From NCBI GenBank assembly GCA_004028795.1, contig SAIW01000022.1:1-64000 (forward strand): a stretch of 64,000 nucleotides of DNA, given 5' to 3'. Both the position numbers and the translations under genes were made by a program. Below, in pieces: positions 33,262 through 42,949 of the stretch. The notes beneath the pieces are model-generated. The model made no database searches, was not told the origin of the DNA, and was given only the letters and a program-made list of their open reading frames with translations. Positions within the stretch are counted from its first letter, which is position 1. Every line of letters starts with the position of its first letter. This DNA is from Chitinophagaceae bacterium. Lineage in GTDB: Bacteria; Bacteroidota; Bacteroidia; Chitinophagales; Chitinophagaceae.

Positions 33262-36200
33262 ATGAGTTATACTTCCACCAATAAAATAAGAATTGTTACT
33301 GCTGCAAGTTTGTTTGATGGCCACGATGCTGCCATCAATATTATGCGTAGAATAATGCAGGCAAAAGGTGCTGAAATTATTCATCTCGGCCATAATAGAA
33401 GTGTACACGAAATTGTAGAATGTGCTATCGAAGAAGATGTACAGGGCATTGCCATTACTTCTTATCAGGGTGGGCATGTTGAGTTTTTTAAGTATATGAA
33501 AGATTTGCTGGAACAGAATGGTTGCGGACATATTAAAATATTCGGCGGTGGCGGCGGAACTATTTTGCCTAATGAAATAAGAGAGTTACACAATTATGGC
33601 ATTACTAAAATTTATTCTCCCGATGATGGAAGAAAAATGGGTTTGGAAGGAATGATTGAAGATGTGATTAAACAATTAGAAGATAGAAGTAAGAACACAG
33701 AAGTGAAATGGAATGGCAAACTACCTTTGAATGAAACAAAAGATATAAGAAGAATTGCAAGAGCAATAACACTTGCTGAAAAAAAAGAAAACTATAATGA
33801 ACTAATCAATCAAATTCGAAATTCGAAATTCGAAATTCGAAATTTAATTCCCGTTTTAGGAATTACAGGTACAGGCGGTGCAGGAAAAAGTTCTGTAACA
33901 GATGAAATTGTAAGAAGATACCTTAACAACTTTTCTGATAAAACTATTGCTGTTATTAGCGTTGACCCGAGTAAGAAAAAAACAGGAGGGGCTTTGCTGG
34001 GAGATAGAATACGTATGAATGCAATCTCTCATCCGCGTGCATACATGCGTAGTTTAGCAACACGTGAAAGTGATAAAGCATTGAGTGAATATGTGCAGGA
34101 AGCCATTGATATATGCAAACAGGCAGGTTACGATTTTATTATTTTAGAAAGTGCAGGTGTTGGACAAAGTGATGCAAGTATTTTAGATTATTGTGATGTA
34201 AGTATGTATGTGATGACCCCTGAATATGGGGCCGCCTCTCAGTTAGAGAAGATTAATATGCTGGATTATGCAGATGTTATTTGCATCAATAAATTTGATA
34301 AAGCCGGGGCTTTAGATGCATTGCACGATGTACGAAAACAATATAAACGCAACCATAATTTATTTACTGCCAAAGATGAAGACCTGCCGATTGTAGGAAC
34401 TATTGCTGCTCAGTTTAACGATGCTGGTGTAAACGAATTGTTTATAAAAATTATCAAAGCAGTTGAAGCGAAAACGAGTATAACATTCGGTAATTATAAC
34501 GCTCTCTTTTTCGGAGATGGTTTGGGTGAGGCTTCAACTACAAAGTCTCAAATTATTCCTCCAAAGCGTGTTCGTTACTTAAGTGAAATTGTTGATGCAA
34601 ATAAAAACTATGATGCCTGGGTAAATGAACAATGTGTTATAGCAAGTAAGCTCTATCAAATAAACGGCGTGTTGCTTGAGAAAGAAATTCCTGAATTGAT
34701 TGCTATAAAAAATAAGTATGAACAACAATTACATACTGATTGTAAAAAACTAATTGATAGTTGGACTGATGTTGTGAAAAAATACAATCAAGACTTTTTT
34801 GAATATACTGTTCGTGATAAAACAATCAAACAATCATTAACTAATACATCCTTAAGCGGCACAAAAATTAAAAAAGTTGTTTTACCTAAGTATAAAGATT
34901 GGGGCGATATATTAAAATGGCAGTTACAGGAAAATGTTCCTGGAGAATTTCCATATACAAGCGGTGTTTTTGAATTAAAGCGGGAAGGAGAAGACCCTAC
35001 CAGAATGTTTGCGGGTGAAGGTGGTCCTGAAAGAACCAATAAACGCTTTCATTATGTTTCATTAGGGCAGCCTGCAATACGCCTCAGTACTGCATTTGAC
35101 AGCGTAACCTTATATGGAGAAGATCCTGATTTTCGTCCGGATATTTATGGCAAGGTTGGTAACAGCGGTGTAAGCATTGCAACTGTTGATGATGCAAAAA
35201 AATTATACAGCGGTTTTGATTTATGCAATCCTAAGACATCTGTCAGCATGACTATTAACGGTCCGGCACCGATTATTCTTGCCATGTTTATGAATGCAGC
35301 AATTGATCAGTTATGTGAGCAATGGATAACAGAAAACGGAAAATGGGAAGAAGTAGAAAAAATTTCAAATATCAAATATCAAATATCAAATAAACCAACT
35401 TATTATAATCCTTCTTCACCTGAAAGATTACCGGAAGGAAATAATTGCCTAGGCTTGCAATTGTTAGGATTAAGTGGTGATGAAGTATTACCCAAAGAAG
35501 TGTATGAAAAAATAAAAGCAGCAGCCTTATCACAAGTAAGAGGAACTGTTCAGGCAGATATTTTAAAAGAAGATCAGGCCCAGAATACCTGCATTTTCTC
35601 AACAGAGTTTGCATTAAAATTAATGGGTGATGTGCAGGAGTATTTTATTAATAATAAAGTGAGAAATTTTTATAGTGTAAGTATTAGTGGTTATCATATT
35701 GCAGAAGCAGGAGCAAACCCCATTACACAATTGGCTTTCACTTTAGCCAATGGTTTTACTTATGTGGAATATTATTTAAGTAGAGGTATGAACATTGATG
35801 ATTTTGCTCCCAATCTTTCTTTCTTCTTCAGTAACGGTATGGATGCAGAATATAGTGTTATAGGTAGGGTGGCAAGAAGAATTTGGGCAAAGGCAATGAA
35901 ATATAAATACAAAGCCAATGAACGTTCTCAAAAGCTCAAATATCATATTCAAACAAGCGGCAGAAGTTTACATGCTCAGGAAATAGATTTTAATGATATA
36001 AGAACAACCCTGCAAGCCTTATATGCTATTTATGATAACTGCAATTCATTGCATACCAATGCTTATGATGAAGCTATCACTACACCAACAGAAGAAAGCG
36101 TAAGAAGAGCAATGGCTATACAATTAATTATTAACAGGGAATTAGGTAGTGTTAAAACAGAAAATTTTATTCAGGGAAGTTTTGCGATAGAAGAATTAAC

Positions 36201-36639
36201 TGATTTGGTAGAAGAAGCCGTGCTGCTTGAGTTTGAGCGGATTAATGAGCGTGGTGGCGTTTTAGGAGCAATGGAAAGAATGTATCAGCGAAATAAAATT
36301 CAGGAAGAAAGTATGCATTATGAAATGCAAAAGGCAGATGGTAGTTTGCCTATTATTGGCGTAAATACTTTTCTCAATAAAAAAGGTTCACCCACCGTTA
36401 TTCCTAATGAAGTTATCAGAGCTACTAAAGAAGAAAAAGAACAACAAATTCAAAATCTCAAAGCGTTTCATCAACGCAATGCAGCTATTGCAGTTGATAA
36501 GTTAAATAAGTTGAAAAGTGTAGCTGTTAACAATGGAAATTTATTTGAAGCTTTAATGGAAACGGTAAAATATTGCTCTCTCGGGCAAATAACACATGCT
36601 TTGTATGAGGTTGGTGGACAATACAGAAGAAATATGTAA
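33262..36639 (+). CDS. icmF: Fused isobutyryl-CoA mutase IcmF
   Basis: This 1125-residue protein has three parts in order: a B12-binding domain (residues 1-145, [10 protein letters not shown] with His21 as cobalt ligand), a MeaB-type G-protein chaperone (P-loop [12 protein letters not shown] from residue 200, later [15 protein letters not shown]) and a mutase barrel from about residue 590 ([35 protein letters not shown]). This order defines IcmF, which interconverts isobutyryl-CoA and butyryl-CoA; some members act on other acyl-CoAs. Tandem 7-bp repeats code for residues 184-194 and 702-711 in linker or loop positions. Confidence 0.95.
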   Translation: MSYTSTNKIRIVTAASLFDGHDAAINIMRRIMQAKGAEIIHLGHNRSVHEIVECAIEEDVQGIAITSYQGGHVEFFKYMKDLLEQNGCGHIKIFGGGGGTILPNEIRELHNYGITKIYSPDDGRKMGLEGMIEDVIKQLEDRSKNTEVKWNGKLPLNETKDIRRIARAITLAEKKENYNELINQIRNSKFEIRNLIPVLGITGTGGAGKSSVTDEIVRRYLNNFSDKTIAVISVDPSKKKTGGALLGDRIRMNAISHPRAYMRSLATRESDKALSEYVQEAIDICKQAGYDFIILESAGVGQSDASILDYCDVSMYVMTPEYGAASQLEKINMLDYADVICINKFDKAGALDALHDVRKQYKRNHNLFTAKDEDLPIVGTIAAQFNDAGVNELFIKIIKAVEAKTSITFGNYNALFFGDGLGEASTTKSQIIPPKRVRYLSEIVDANKNYDAWVNEQCVIASKLYQINGVLLEKEIPELIAIKNKYEQQLHTDCKKLIDSWTDVVKKYNQDFFEYTVRDKTIKQSLTNTSLSGTKIKKVVLPKYKDWGDILKWQLQENVPGEFPYTSGVFELKREGEDPTRMFAGEGGPERTNKRFHYVSLGQPAIRLSTAFDSVTLYGEDPDFRPDIYGKVGNSGVSIATVDDAKKLYSGFDLCNPKTSVSMTINGPAPIILAMFMNAAIDQLCEQWITENGKWEEVEKISNIKYQISNKPTYYNPSSPERLPEGNNCLGLQLLGLSGDEVLPKEVYEKIKAAALSQVRGTVQADILKEDQAQNTCIFSTEFALKLMGDVQEYFINNKVRNFYSVSISGYHIAEAGANPITQLAFTLANGFTYVEYYLSRGMNIDDFAPNLSFFFSNGMDAEYSVIGRVARRIWAKAMKYKYKANERSQKLKYHIQTSGRSLHAQEIDFNDIRTTLQALYAIYDNCNSLHTNAYDEAITTPTEESVRRAMAIQLIINRELGSVKTENFIQGSFAIEELTDLVEEAVLLEFERINERGGVLGAMERMYQRNKIQEESMHYEMQKADGSLPIIGVNTFLNKKGSPTVIPNEVIRATKEEKEQQIQNLKAFHQRNAAIAVDKLNKLKSVAVNNGNLFEALMETVKYCSLGQITHALYEVGGQYRRNM
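33813..33843 (+). repeat. Heptanucleotide repeat in icmF, tract 1
   Basis: Tandem ATTCGAA units (about four), identical to the hemC tract, code for [12 protein letters not shown] in the linker before the G-domain P-loop. Confidence 0.85.
35366..35393 (+). repeat. Heptanucleotide repeat in icmF, tract 2
   Basis: About four units of CAAATAT code for [10 protein letters not shown] in the mutase domain. It has the same period as the other tracts but a different unit. Confidence 0.8.
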
Positions 36640-36643
36640 TACT

Positions 36644-37111
36644 CTACAAACCAGATTGTTTAATATCAATAACATACGTATCTGTCCATTTATCATGCCA
36701 TGGAAGTGATGGGCTACCTAATGCACTGAATGGTTCAAAAGGAACTGCACGGCTAAAACCTCTTTTAAAAGCCGTTGATATAGATATTAATGAGCCATCA
36801 TTATTTACAGCTTTTGTACCTGTAATATATTTACCTATTGATCTTCCTTTAGTTATAGCTTCAATAGTACCCATATAAATGGCAAAAAGAAACAGCGAAA
36901 CAATTCTGTCTATTAAATTAAACCCTAAAGAATTATCATTTAAGCTATCTACTGCAGAGGGATTTAGAAGTGCCAGAATTATTCCAAAAACAATAAACAA
37001 TAGATAGAAAATTATTAAATCGATAATGTAATTCGCAAATCTTTTTCTGGAACTTGCTTGAACTAAATTATACTCGTCTCCTGTAAGAATATCTTTTTGT
37101 AGATCGTCCAT
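36644..37111 (-). CDS. RDD-family membrane protein
   Basis: This 155-residue protein has an RDD domain: SSRKRFANYIIDLIIFYLLFIVFG near residue 20, a second membrane segment (IVSLFLFAIYMGTIEAITKG) and the closing motif GRSIGKYITGTKAVN. RDD proteins are small integral membrane proteins, some linked to ion tolerance; function here is unknown. It is convergent with icmF, 4 nt apart. Confidence 0.85.
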   Translation of the reverse strand: MDDLQKDILTGDEYNLVQASSRKRFANYIIDLIIFYLLFIVFGIILALLNPSAVDSLNDNSLGFNLIDRIVSLFLFAIYMGTIEAITKGRSIGKYITGTKAVNNDGSLISISTAFKRGFSRAVPFEPFSALGSPSLPWHDKWTDTYVIDIKQSGL

Positions 37112-37262
37112 TTCAAATAGGTTTAAGGTATAAGCAATATAGTAATTATTCTATTAGTTTGAAATTAATTTTAATTCTTGACTTTTATCAAATTTTTCTA
37201 ATTATTAGTTTACTAAGTTGCCTTTAAGGCTAATTATCTTTAACAGTTAACTAAAACAAAAC

Positions 37263-37832
37263 ATGCAACACATTATTGAGTATTGTAAATTGATTTACCC
37301 GATATCAAAAAAATTTGAGGAAGCTTTGCTGGAATCAATAAATATAAAGATTTTGCAAAGCGGTGATTTTTTCCTTAAACCTGGCATGGTAGCCAATTAT
37401 GCCTGTTTAGTGACTACTGGCTTTTTGAGAAGCTATTATTTAAAAGATGAAGAAGAAATTACCACTAAATTCTTAGCACCTGACGCTGTTGTTACTTCTA
37501 TTTATAGTTTCTATACCCGTCAACCTACAAATGAGTTTATAACAGCTATAACAGAAACTGAATTAGAATGCTTTCATTACAATAAACTTCAAGATTTATT
37601 AAATAGATTTCCTGAGTTTAATGTAATTGTCAGAAAAATTACAGAACAATATTTAGTATTCTCTGAAATTGAAATTTTTAATTTACGAAAGCAAAGTGCT
37701 GAAGAACGTTATCGTTTCTTTTTAAAACATCACTCACAAATTTTACAGGTTGCTCCATTGAAATATATAGCCAGCTATTTAAGTATGAATTTAGAAACGC
37801 TTAGCAGAGTAAGAAGTAAAGTAAGGCAATAG
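37263..37832 (+). CDS. Crp/Fnr-family cyclic-nucleotide-binding-type regulator
   Basis: This 189-residue protein has a cupin-like cNMP domain (about residues 10-120: LQSGDFFLKPGMVANYACLVTTGFLRSYYL, TTKFLAPDAVVTSIYSFYTRQPTNEFI) and a shortened C-terminal helix-turn-helix (IASYLSMNLETLSRVRSKV). It resembles the many Crp-like regulators of Bacteroidota that probably do not bind cAMP. It is followed by an outer membrane protein gene that it might control. Confidence 0.85.
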   Translation: MQHIIEYCKLIYPISKKFEEALLESINIKILQSGDFFLKPGMVANYACLVTTGFLRSYYLKDEEEITTKFLAPDAVVTSIYSFYTRQPTNEFITAITETELECFHYNKLQDLLNRFPEFNVIVRKITEQYLVFSEIEIFNLRKQSAEERYRFFLKHHSQILQVAPLKYIASYLSMNLETLSRVRSKVRQ

Positions 37833-37891
37833 GTTTTTTGATTTTTGTCAAAATAAATAGCTCGTTGATCAAGTAGTTTGCATTTTAAATT

Positions 37892-38514
37892 ATGGTTATG
37901 CAAACAAGAAGAATTTTGATGACTTGCAGTTTACTAACAGTATTCTATGTTTTAGGGTTTTGCCAAACCAAAAATGAAATAATAAAACCAAAGAATAGGT
38001 TTTATTTTGATTATGGCTATGGAATAAATTTTTACGGAGGATTTTCAGGGCAATTATCTTTAAACTGGATTACCAAGAAAAATGTAGGGGTTATTATTGG
38101 TAGCGAAATTGGATTAAACTTAACAAAAGATTTACCTGCAGATTATCATAGAGGTGGGCTTTTTAATATTGCAAACAGTGAAAGCCCGCATAATATTTTA
38201 GTGTCTTATTCTGCCCGCTATGCAAAAAGGATTCCCATTACTACCTCTATAAAGAATAAGTTTATACAAGTTGAATCAGGCCTTTCCTTAATTCATTATT
38301 ATAAACCAACCTTCATTAAAGACTATAATACTTATTTTTTTACATCTAATTATATCACCTCTTTTGATGAATTTACTTCTGTCGGGCTTTCTTTTAAAGC
38401 TTTTTTTATAAGCCAAAAAGGAAATTTATTGGATTTAATTTTTGCGTTACAGGCAATATCAATCAGTATATGCCATATTTAGGTGTTGAATTAAATTTTA
38501 GATTGGGAAAATAA
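37892..38514 (+). pseudogene. Outer membrane beta-barrel protein gene with a frameshift near 38450
   Basis: An open frame from 37892 codes for 196 residues with signal-like start (ILMTCSLLTVFYVLGFCQ) and barrel strands, but ends abruptly as ALQAISISICHI. Reading from 38452 in the other frame gives GNINQYMPYLGVELNFRLGK and a stop at 38512, a typical barrel C-terminus. A single missing base in the CAGGC at 38450-38454 would join the two. It may be a true frameshift mutation or a sequencing error. Confidence 0.7.
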
Positions 38515-38567
38515 AAGTATTGATTCTAACAACTGAATTTTATAATATTGAGTCTTAATTTTTTATA

Positions 38568-39518
38568 ATGAAGAAATTCTGTATTATTCTCTTTTTGCTA
38601 TCACTACATTCTATTGCTAAATCTCAAACAATTAATAAATTTTATGATTTGAACTGGAAAGAAACTGATGCAGCACATGCAAGATTTTTTTCGGAAGTAA
38701 AGAAAACAGACAGTGGTTGGCACAGAGCTGATTATTTTTTACATGAAGAAAATAATATTCAAATGGATGGTACTTATTTAGACAGTGCTTGTAAAATTGC
38801 CAACGGTATTTTTTATTACTTCCATTATAATAAAAAAATCAGTATGTACGGTCGCTACGTAAACGGTAAAAAAGAAGGGCTGTGGCTGTCTTATTATAAA
38901 AATGGAGTAATGAAAGATTCTTCAACATATAAATCAGGTGGAAAAATCGGAACATCTCAAAGCTGGTATCCGAATGGAAACCCAAAAGATTCAATTGTTA
39001 TAGGCGAAAGTTTAGCAACCAATGTTACATGGTTTGATAATGGTCAATTATCTTCTGCGGGCAGAACAAATAATAAAGATAAAATGGTTGGTGTTTGGCA
39101 GTTTTATCATATCAACGGAAAGCTTGCGTCTAAAGAAGTATATGATATTGATGGTTTTTTAAAAACTAAAAATTATTATGATGAAAGTGGTAATGAAGTT
39201 GATACTTCAAGAAAAAATAAAGCAGCAGAATTTCCGGGCGGAATTAAAGCATGGCAAAAATATTTAGGTAATAAATTATATTTTCCACCCAATGTACAGA
39301 TTACAAACTCAGATCAAGCTGCAGTTATGGTAGAGTTTGTAATAAATGAAGAAGGTAAAGTTGAGTATGCCAATACAGTAGTTCCTTTTTACAGAATTTT
39401 CAACGATATTGCTGAAAGTGTTATCCTGCGGTCACCTAAATGGCAACCGGCTATCGAACATAACAGAAGAGTTAAGTTTTATTTCACACAAGGAGTTACT
39501 TTTGCTCAAACAGAATAA
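38568..39518 (+). CDS. MORN-repeat protein with C-terminal TonB-like domain
   Basis: This 316-residue protein has a signal peptide (MKKFCIILFLLSLHSIAKSQ), a set of MORN-type repeats (GRYVNGKKEGLWLSYYKNG, SWYPNGNPKDS, TWFDNGQLSSAGR, GVWQFYHINGKLASKEVYD) and a C-terminal domain like that of TonB (VMVEFVINEEGKVEYANTV, ILRSPKWQPAIEHNRRV). Such proteins are common in this phylum, possibly joining the cell wall and outer membrane; function is not known. It is followed after 3 nt by a secreted protein. Confidence 0.8.
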   Translation: MKKFCIILFLLSLHSIAKSQTINKFYDLNWKETDAAHARFFSEVKKTDSGWHRADYFLHEENNIQMDGTYLDSACKIANGIFYYFHYNKKISMYGRYVNGKKEGLWLSYYKNGVMKDSSTYKSGGKIGTSQSWYPNGNPKDSIVIGESLATNVTWFDNGQLSSAGRTNNKDKMVGVWQFYHINGKLASKEVYDIDGFLKTKNYYDESGNEVDTSRKNKAAEFPGGIKAWQKYLGNKLYFPPNVQITNSDQAAVMVEFVINEEGKVEYANTVVPFYRIFNDIAESVILRSPKWQPAIEHNRRVKFYFTQGVTFAQTE

Positions 39519-39521
39519 AGC

Positions 39522-40100
39522 ATGAATAAAGGCAAATTAATCTTAATGTTGGCTTTAGTTTTTCTCTTTTTTTCTTCCAATGCTCAAATCAAACGTTTAG
39601 ATACATTGGCTCAATTGGGTAAAAGCGGTTACAGGGTGTATACTTCTAATAAAAGCAATGAAAAAAACGCTGTGAATATTAAATTAGTTGGTTTTGAAAG
39701 TGAAGCAAGAGATTTAGATTTTGTTGTTGAAGGGAAAATAAAATCTATAGCAGTGGAAGATTTTAATAATGACGGTTTTCCTGATTTATTATTGTTTGTT
39801 TATAGCGGAACCGATTTTTCTAAAGTAAATGTATTTGGCATTGCATCAGAGGAAAACAAAAGATGTGTACCCATTTTTTTCCCCGATATAAGAGACGATG
39901 CTAAACTAAGAGTTGGATATAATGGGCACGATGAGTTTACTATCATTGAAGGAAACCTGTTCAGAAAATTTCCTGTGTACAATCCTGATAATTTAAACAG
40001 CCCGCCAACTGATGTTAAAAGAAATATTCAATACAGAGTAGTAAAAAGCGATAAAGGAGCTTATAAATTTCAGGTGGTAAGAACGTATGAGTCTAAATAA
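39522..40100 (+). CDS. Secreted protein with FG-GAP-like calcium motif
   Basis: This 192-residue protein has a signal peptide (LILMLALVFLFFSSNAQ) and one VEDFNNDGFPDLLLFV stretch, the Asp/Asn-rich loop of FG-GAP/VCBS calcium-binding repeats. Only a single copy is seen. It follows the MORN/TonB-like gene and is probably co-transcribed. It is convergent with purD with 8 nt overlap. Function unknown. Confidence 0.7.
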   Translation: MNKGKLILMLALVFLFFSSNAQIKRLDTLAQLGKSGYRVYTSNKSNEKNAVNIKLVGFESEARDLDFVVEGKIKSIAVEDFNNDGFPDLLLFVYSGTDFSKVNVFGIASEENKRCVPIFFPDIRDDAKLRVGYNGHDEFTIIEGNLFRKFPVYNPDNLNSPPTDVKRNIQYRVVKSDKGAYKFQVVRTYESK

Positions 40101-41382
40101 GCTTACTAAACTCATAACCGATATCTCTTCTGTAATACATTCCTTCAAAACTAATTTGCTCTAATATTTTTTTAGATTGATTAACGGCTGCTGTTAATGT
40201 ATTGCCCTGCGATGTTACTGCTAATACTCTTCCGCCATTAGTTACAATATTGCCTGCTTCATCTTGTTTGGTTCCTGCATGAAAAACAATAGCCTCCCCT
40301 GACCCCTCCGAAAGAGGGGGAATGGTAATGACTTTGTTTTTTTCATAACTGCCGGGGTAACCTCCGCTAACTGCCATTACAGTTGCAAAACATCCATCGT
40401 TATAAGCAATATTTACATCTTCTAAAGTGCCGTTATCCATGGCTGCAAATAAACCGACAATATCAGTATATAATCTTGGCATCACTACTTCCGTTTCAGG
40501 GTCGCCCATTCTGCAGTTATATTCAATTACAAAAGGTTTTCCTTCTACATTAATCAATCCGAAAAATATAAATCCGTTATAAATTAATTCTTCTTTATAC
40601 AATCCGTTTACAGTTGGCTTAATAATAGTTTCTTCTACTTCATGCATAAACGCATCATTCATAAATGGAACAGGTGTTACACAACCCATGCCTCCTGTAT
40701 TCAAACCCGTATCGCCTTCACCAATGCGTTTATAATCTTTTGCATGACCGATAATCTGATAATCTTTTCCATTCGTTAAAACAAATACACTTACCTCAAT
40801 ACCGGGTAAAAATTGTTCAATAACCACTTTACTACTTGCATCACCAAATTGTTTATTAATAATCATTTCTTCAAAAACCTGTAACGCTTCTTCATGTGTT
40901 GCTGCAATTACAACTCCTTTACCGGCAGCTAATCCATCTGCTTTTAAAACAATCGGTAAACTATGTTGCTGAATGTATTGTTTACCATCTTCAAAATTAT
41001 CTTTAGTAAATTCTGCATACGCTGCTGTCGGAATCTGATGCCTTTGCATGAATTTTTTTGAGAAAGCTTTACTGCCCTCTAATTGAGCAGCTTCTTTACT
41101 TGGCCCAACTACAAAACCATTCCATTCACTGTTGGTTAAATAATCATAAATACCTTTTACTAAAGGCTCCTCGGGGCCTACAACAACAATACTTATTTTA
41201 TTGTCAATGCTGAATTGTTTAATGCTCTCAAAGTCAAGTATATCCAGCATTACATTCGTTCCGCATTCTGCAGTACCAGGATTACCGGGAGCAATAAATA
41301 AATTATCGCAATGATAGCTTTGTTTTATTTTCCATGCCAATGCATGCTCACGACCGCCATTGCCAAGTAGTAAAATGTTCAT
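40093..41382 (-). CDS. purD: Phosphoribosylamine--glycine ligase
   Basis: This 429-residue ATP-grasp enzyme makes GAR in purine synthesis. MNILLLGNGGREHALAWKI is the N-terminus, VVGPEEPLVKGIYD and KADGLAAGKGVVIA bind substrate and ATP, EYNCRMGDPETEVVMPRL holds the metal site. Residues about 354-364 (PPLSEGSGEAI) are coded by a GC-rich palindrome inserted in the C-terminal domain, next to VFHAGT. The core is intact. Confidence 0.95.
   Translation of the reverse strand: MNILLLGNGGREHALAWKIKQSYHCDNLFIAPGNPGTAECGTNVMLDILDFESIKQFSIDNKISIVVVGPEEPLVKGIYDYLTNSEWNGFVVGPSKEAAQLEGSKAFSKKFMQRHQIPTAAYAEFTKDNFEDGKQYIQQHSLPIVLKADGLAAGKGVVIAATHEEALQVFEEMIINKQFGDASSKVVIEQFLPGIEVSVFVLTNGKDYQIIGHAKDYKRIGEGDTGLNTGGMGCVTPVPFMNDAFMHEVEETIIKPTVNGLYKEELIYNGFIFFGLINVEGKPFVIEYNCRMGDPETEVVMPRLYTDIVGLFAAMDNGTLEDVNIAYNDGCFATVMAVSGGYPGSYEKNKVITIPPLSEGSGEAIVFHAGTKQDEAGNIVTNGGRVLAVTSQGNTLTAAVNQSKKILEQISFEGMYYRRDIGYEFSKLI
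40291..40322 (-). repeat. Palindromic in-frame insert in purD (family E, copy 3)
   Basis: CCCCTCCGAAAGAGGGGG (40303-40320) is a GC-rich inverted repeat coding for PPLSEGSGEA. It resembles the leuS inserts at 22333 and 23308. Confidence 0.7.
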
Positions 41383-41415
41383 GGCTGCGAAAGTATAACT
41401 GCTTGTGAAATTTTA

Positions 41416-42852
41416 CTAAGAAGTTTTTGTATCGTTAATATAACTTTTTTCAGGAATTTTTCTTGCCACCAAAATATACACTATAAAAAATGCCACTAAT
41501 ATTTTTATGAATAGCCAGAAATAAGCAGCACCTGTAAATTTTGAAAAGAAACCACCGGCTGCAATATTTCCGTTAATGTAGGCAACAAATAAATTGCCTG
41601 CTGCAATACCTAATAAATATAAAGCAGACATAGTGCTTTTCATGGATGCGGGAGAATGCGTATAAGCATATTCTAAACAGGTTACAGAAACCAAAATTTC
41701 AGCAACTGCTAAAATAAAATAAGCTATTATTTGATAGCCTACAAAAGGAGTTTTACCGGCATCAATATGCTCTTGTAATAAAGCAATGATAATAAAACTT
41801 AATCCTGTTAGAAACAATCCGGCACCTATTTTACGTAGGGGTGTTGCTTCCAATCCAATCTTTTTCAACAAAGGAAAAATGCCATAAGTACAAACAGGAA
41901 TCATGGAGATTAAAAACAATGGATTGAATGTTTGAATTTGTTCCGGTAATAATTGAATGCCGAAAATATGCCTGTCTAATTTCTTGGCTTGTAAAACCCA
42001 TTCAGATAAATTCTGATCCCACAATGCCCAGAAAACCGGGGTAAATGCAAACACTGCTAAAACTCTTAAAACAGCCTGAATACCATCAATTGATTGCGGC
42101 GAAAACTTTTCTTCAACAGCCTGCCAAACAGTTTTGCCATTTCGATTAGAAAATAATTTTATCAATGCATAGAAAAGTATGCTAACAAAATTTTCTTTTT
42201 TAATACCTGTTGGAGGCACACGAACATATTTCTTTCTTCCCAACCAAAATATAATTGTAGCAATACACATTAAAAAGCCCGGAATACCAAATGCCCATTC
42301 AGGTCCGTATTTGTTATAAATAATCGGAATTAATGCGGTTGATACAACAGAGCCGGAGTTAATGCTGAAATAAAACCAACCATAAACTTTATCTAATAAA
42401 TGCTGATTTGATTTATCGAATTGATCTCCAACATTTGCAGATACACAAGATTTTATTCCACCCGCAGCAATGGCAATTATAATTAATCCGAAAGTGAACA
42501 TACTTAAATTATGTGTAGATGTTGCCAACACAAGGTTGCCTATTGCATACACAATAGAAATGTATAATATTACTTTATACTTACCGAAAAACCAATCTGC
42601 TGCAAGCCCTCCGATTAATGGCATAAAGTAGGCAAACACAACAAACAAATGGTTTAACTCGTTGGATTTTGCTTCTGCAATAGTTGCCAATGCAGGATTA
42701 CCTGAAGGATTAAAAAATTGAGCAACCAAAAATGTTGGCATTATGGCTCTTATAGCGTAAAAGCTAAAACGTTCAGCAGCTTCGTTTCCGATTATAAAAG
42801 GAACAGATTTAGGTAATAAGCTTTTTTTAGTTTCCGTTTTTGTTGGCTCCAT
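41416..42852 (-). CDS. POT-family proton-dependent peptide transporter
   Basis: This protein of about 478 residues has 12 or more hydrophobic helices with POT/PTR2 signatures: FIIGNEAAERFSFYAIRAIM (EaaeRFsyY motif), LADWFFGKYKVILYISIVYAIG, KSCVSANVGDQF and FYFSINSGSVVS. It takes up di- and tripeptides with protons. The ATG at 42852 (MEPTKTETKK) is preferred; an upstream in-frame ATG at 42903 is possible but leaves little room for the divergent promoters. The next gene, on the opposite strand, is another peptide transporter type. Confidence 0.88.
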   Translation of the reverse strand: MEPTKTETKKSLLPKSVPFIIGNEAAERFSFYAIRAIMPTFLVAQFFNPSGNPALATIAEAKSNELNHLFVVFAYFMPLIGGLAADWFFGKYKVILYISIVYAIGNLVLATSTHNLSMFTFGLIIIAIAAGGIKSCVSANVGDQFDKSNQHLLDKVYGWFYFSINSGSVVSTALIPIIYNKYGPEWAFGIPGFLMCIATIIFWLGRKKYVRVPPTGIKKENFVSILFYALIKLFSNRNGKTVWQAVEEKFSPQSIDGIQAVLRVLAVFAFTPVFWALWDQNLSEWVLQAKKLDRHIFGIQLLPEQIQTFNPLFLISMIPVCTYGIFPLLKKIGLEATPLRKIGAGLFLTGLSFIIIALLQEHIDAGKTPFVGYQIIAYFILAVAEILVSVTCLEYAYTHSPASMKSTMSALYLLGIAAGNLFVAYINGNIAAGGFFSKFTGAAYFWLFIKILVAFFIVYILVARKIPEKSYINDTKTS

Positions 42853-42949
42853 TTGGTTGGGGTTTGAATTTTTAAAGATATTGGAAAATGATTTTGAAAA
42901 CATTTTTTCAAACAGCTAATAACCTTATCTTGTCAAAAAAACATACACA

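Noticed and set aside
34788-35039. Minus-strand frame inside icmF
   Set aside because: Shadow of a conserved domain.
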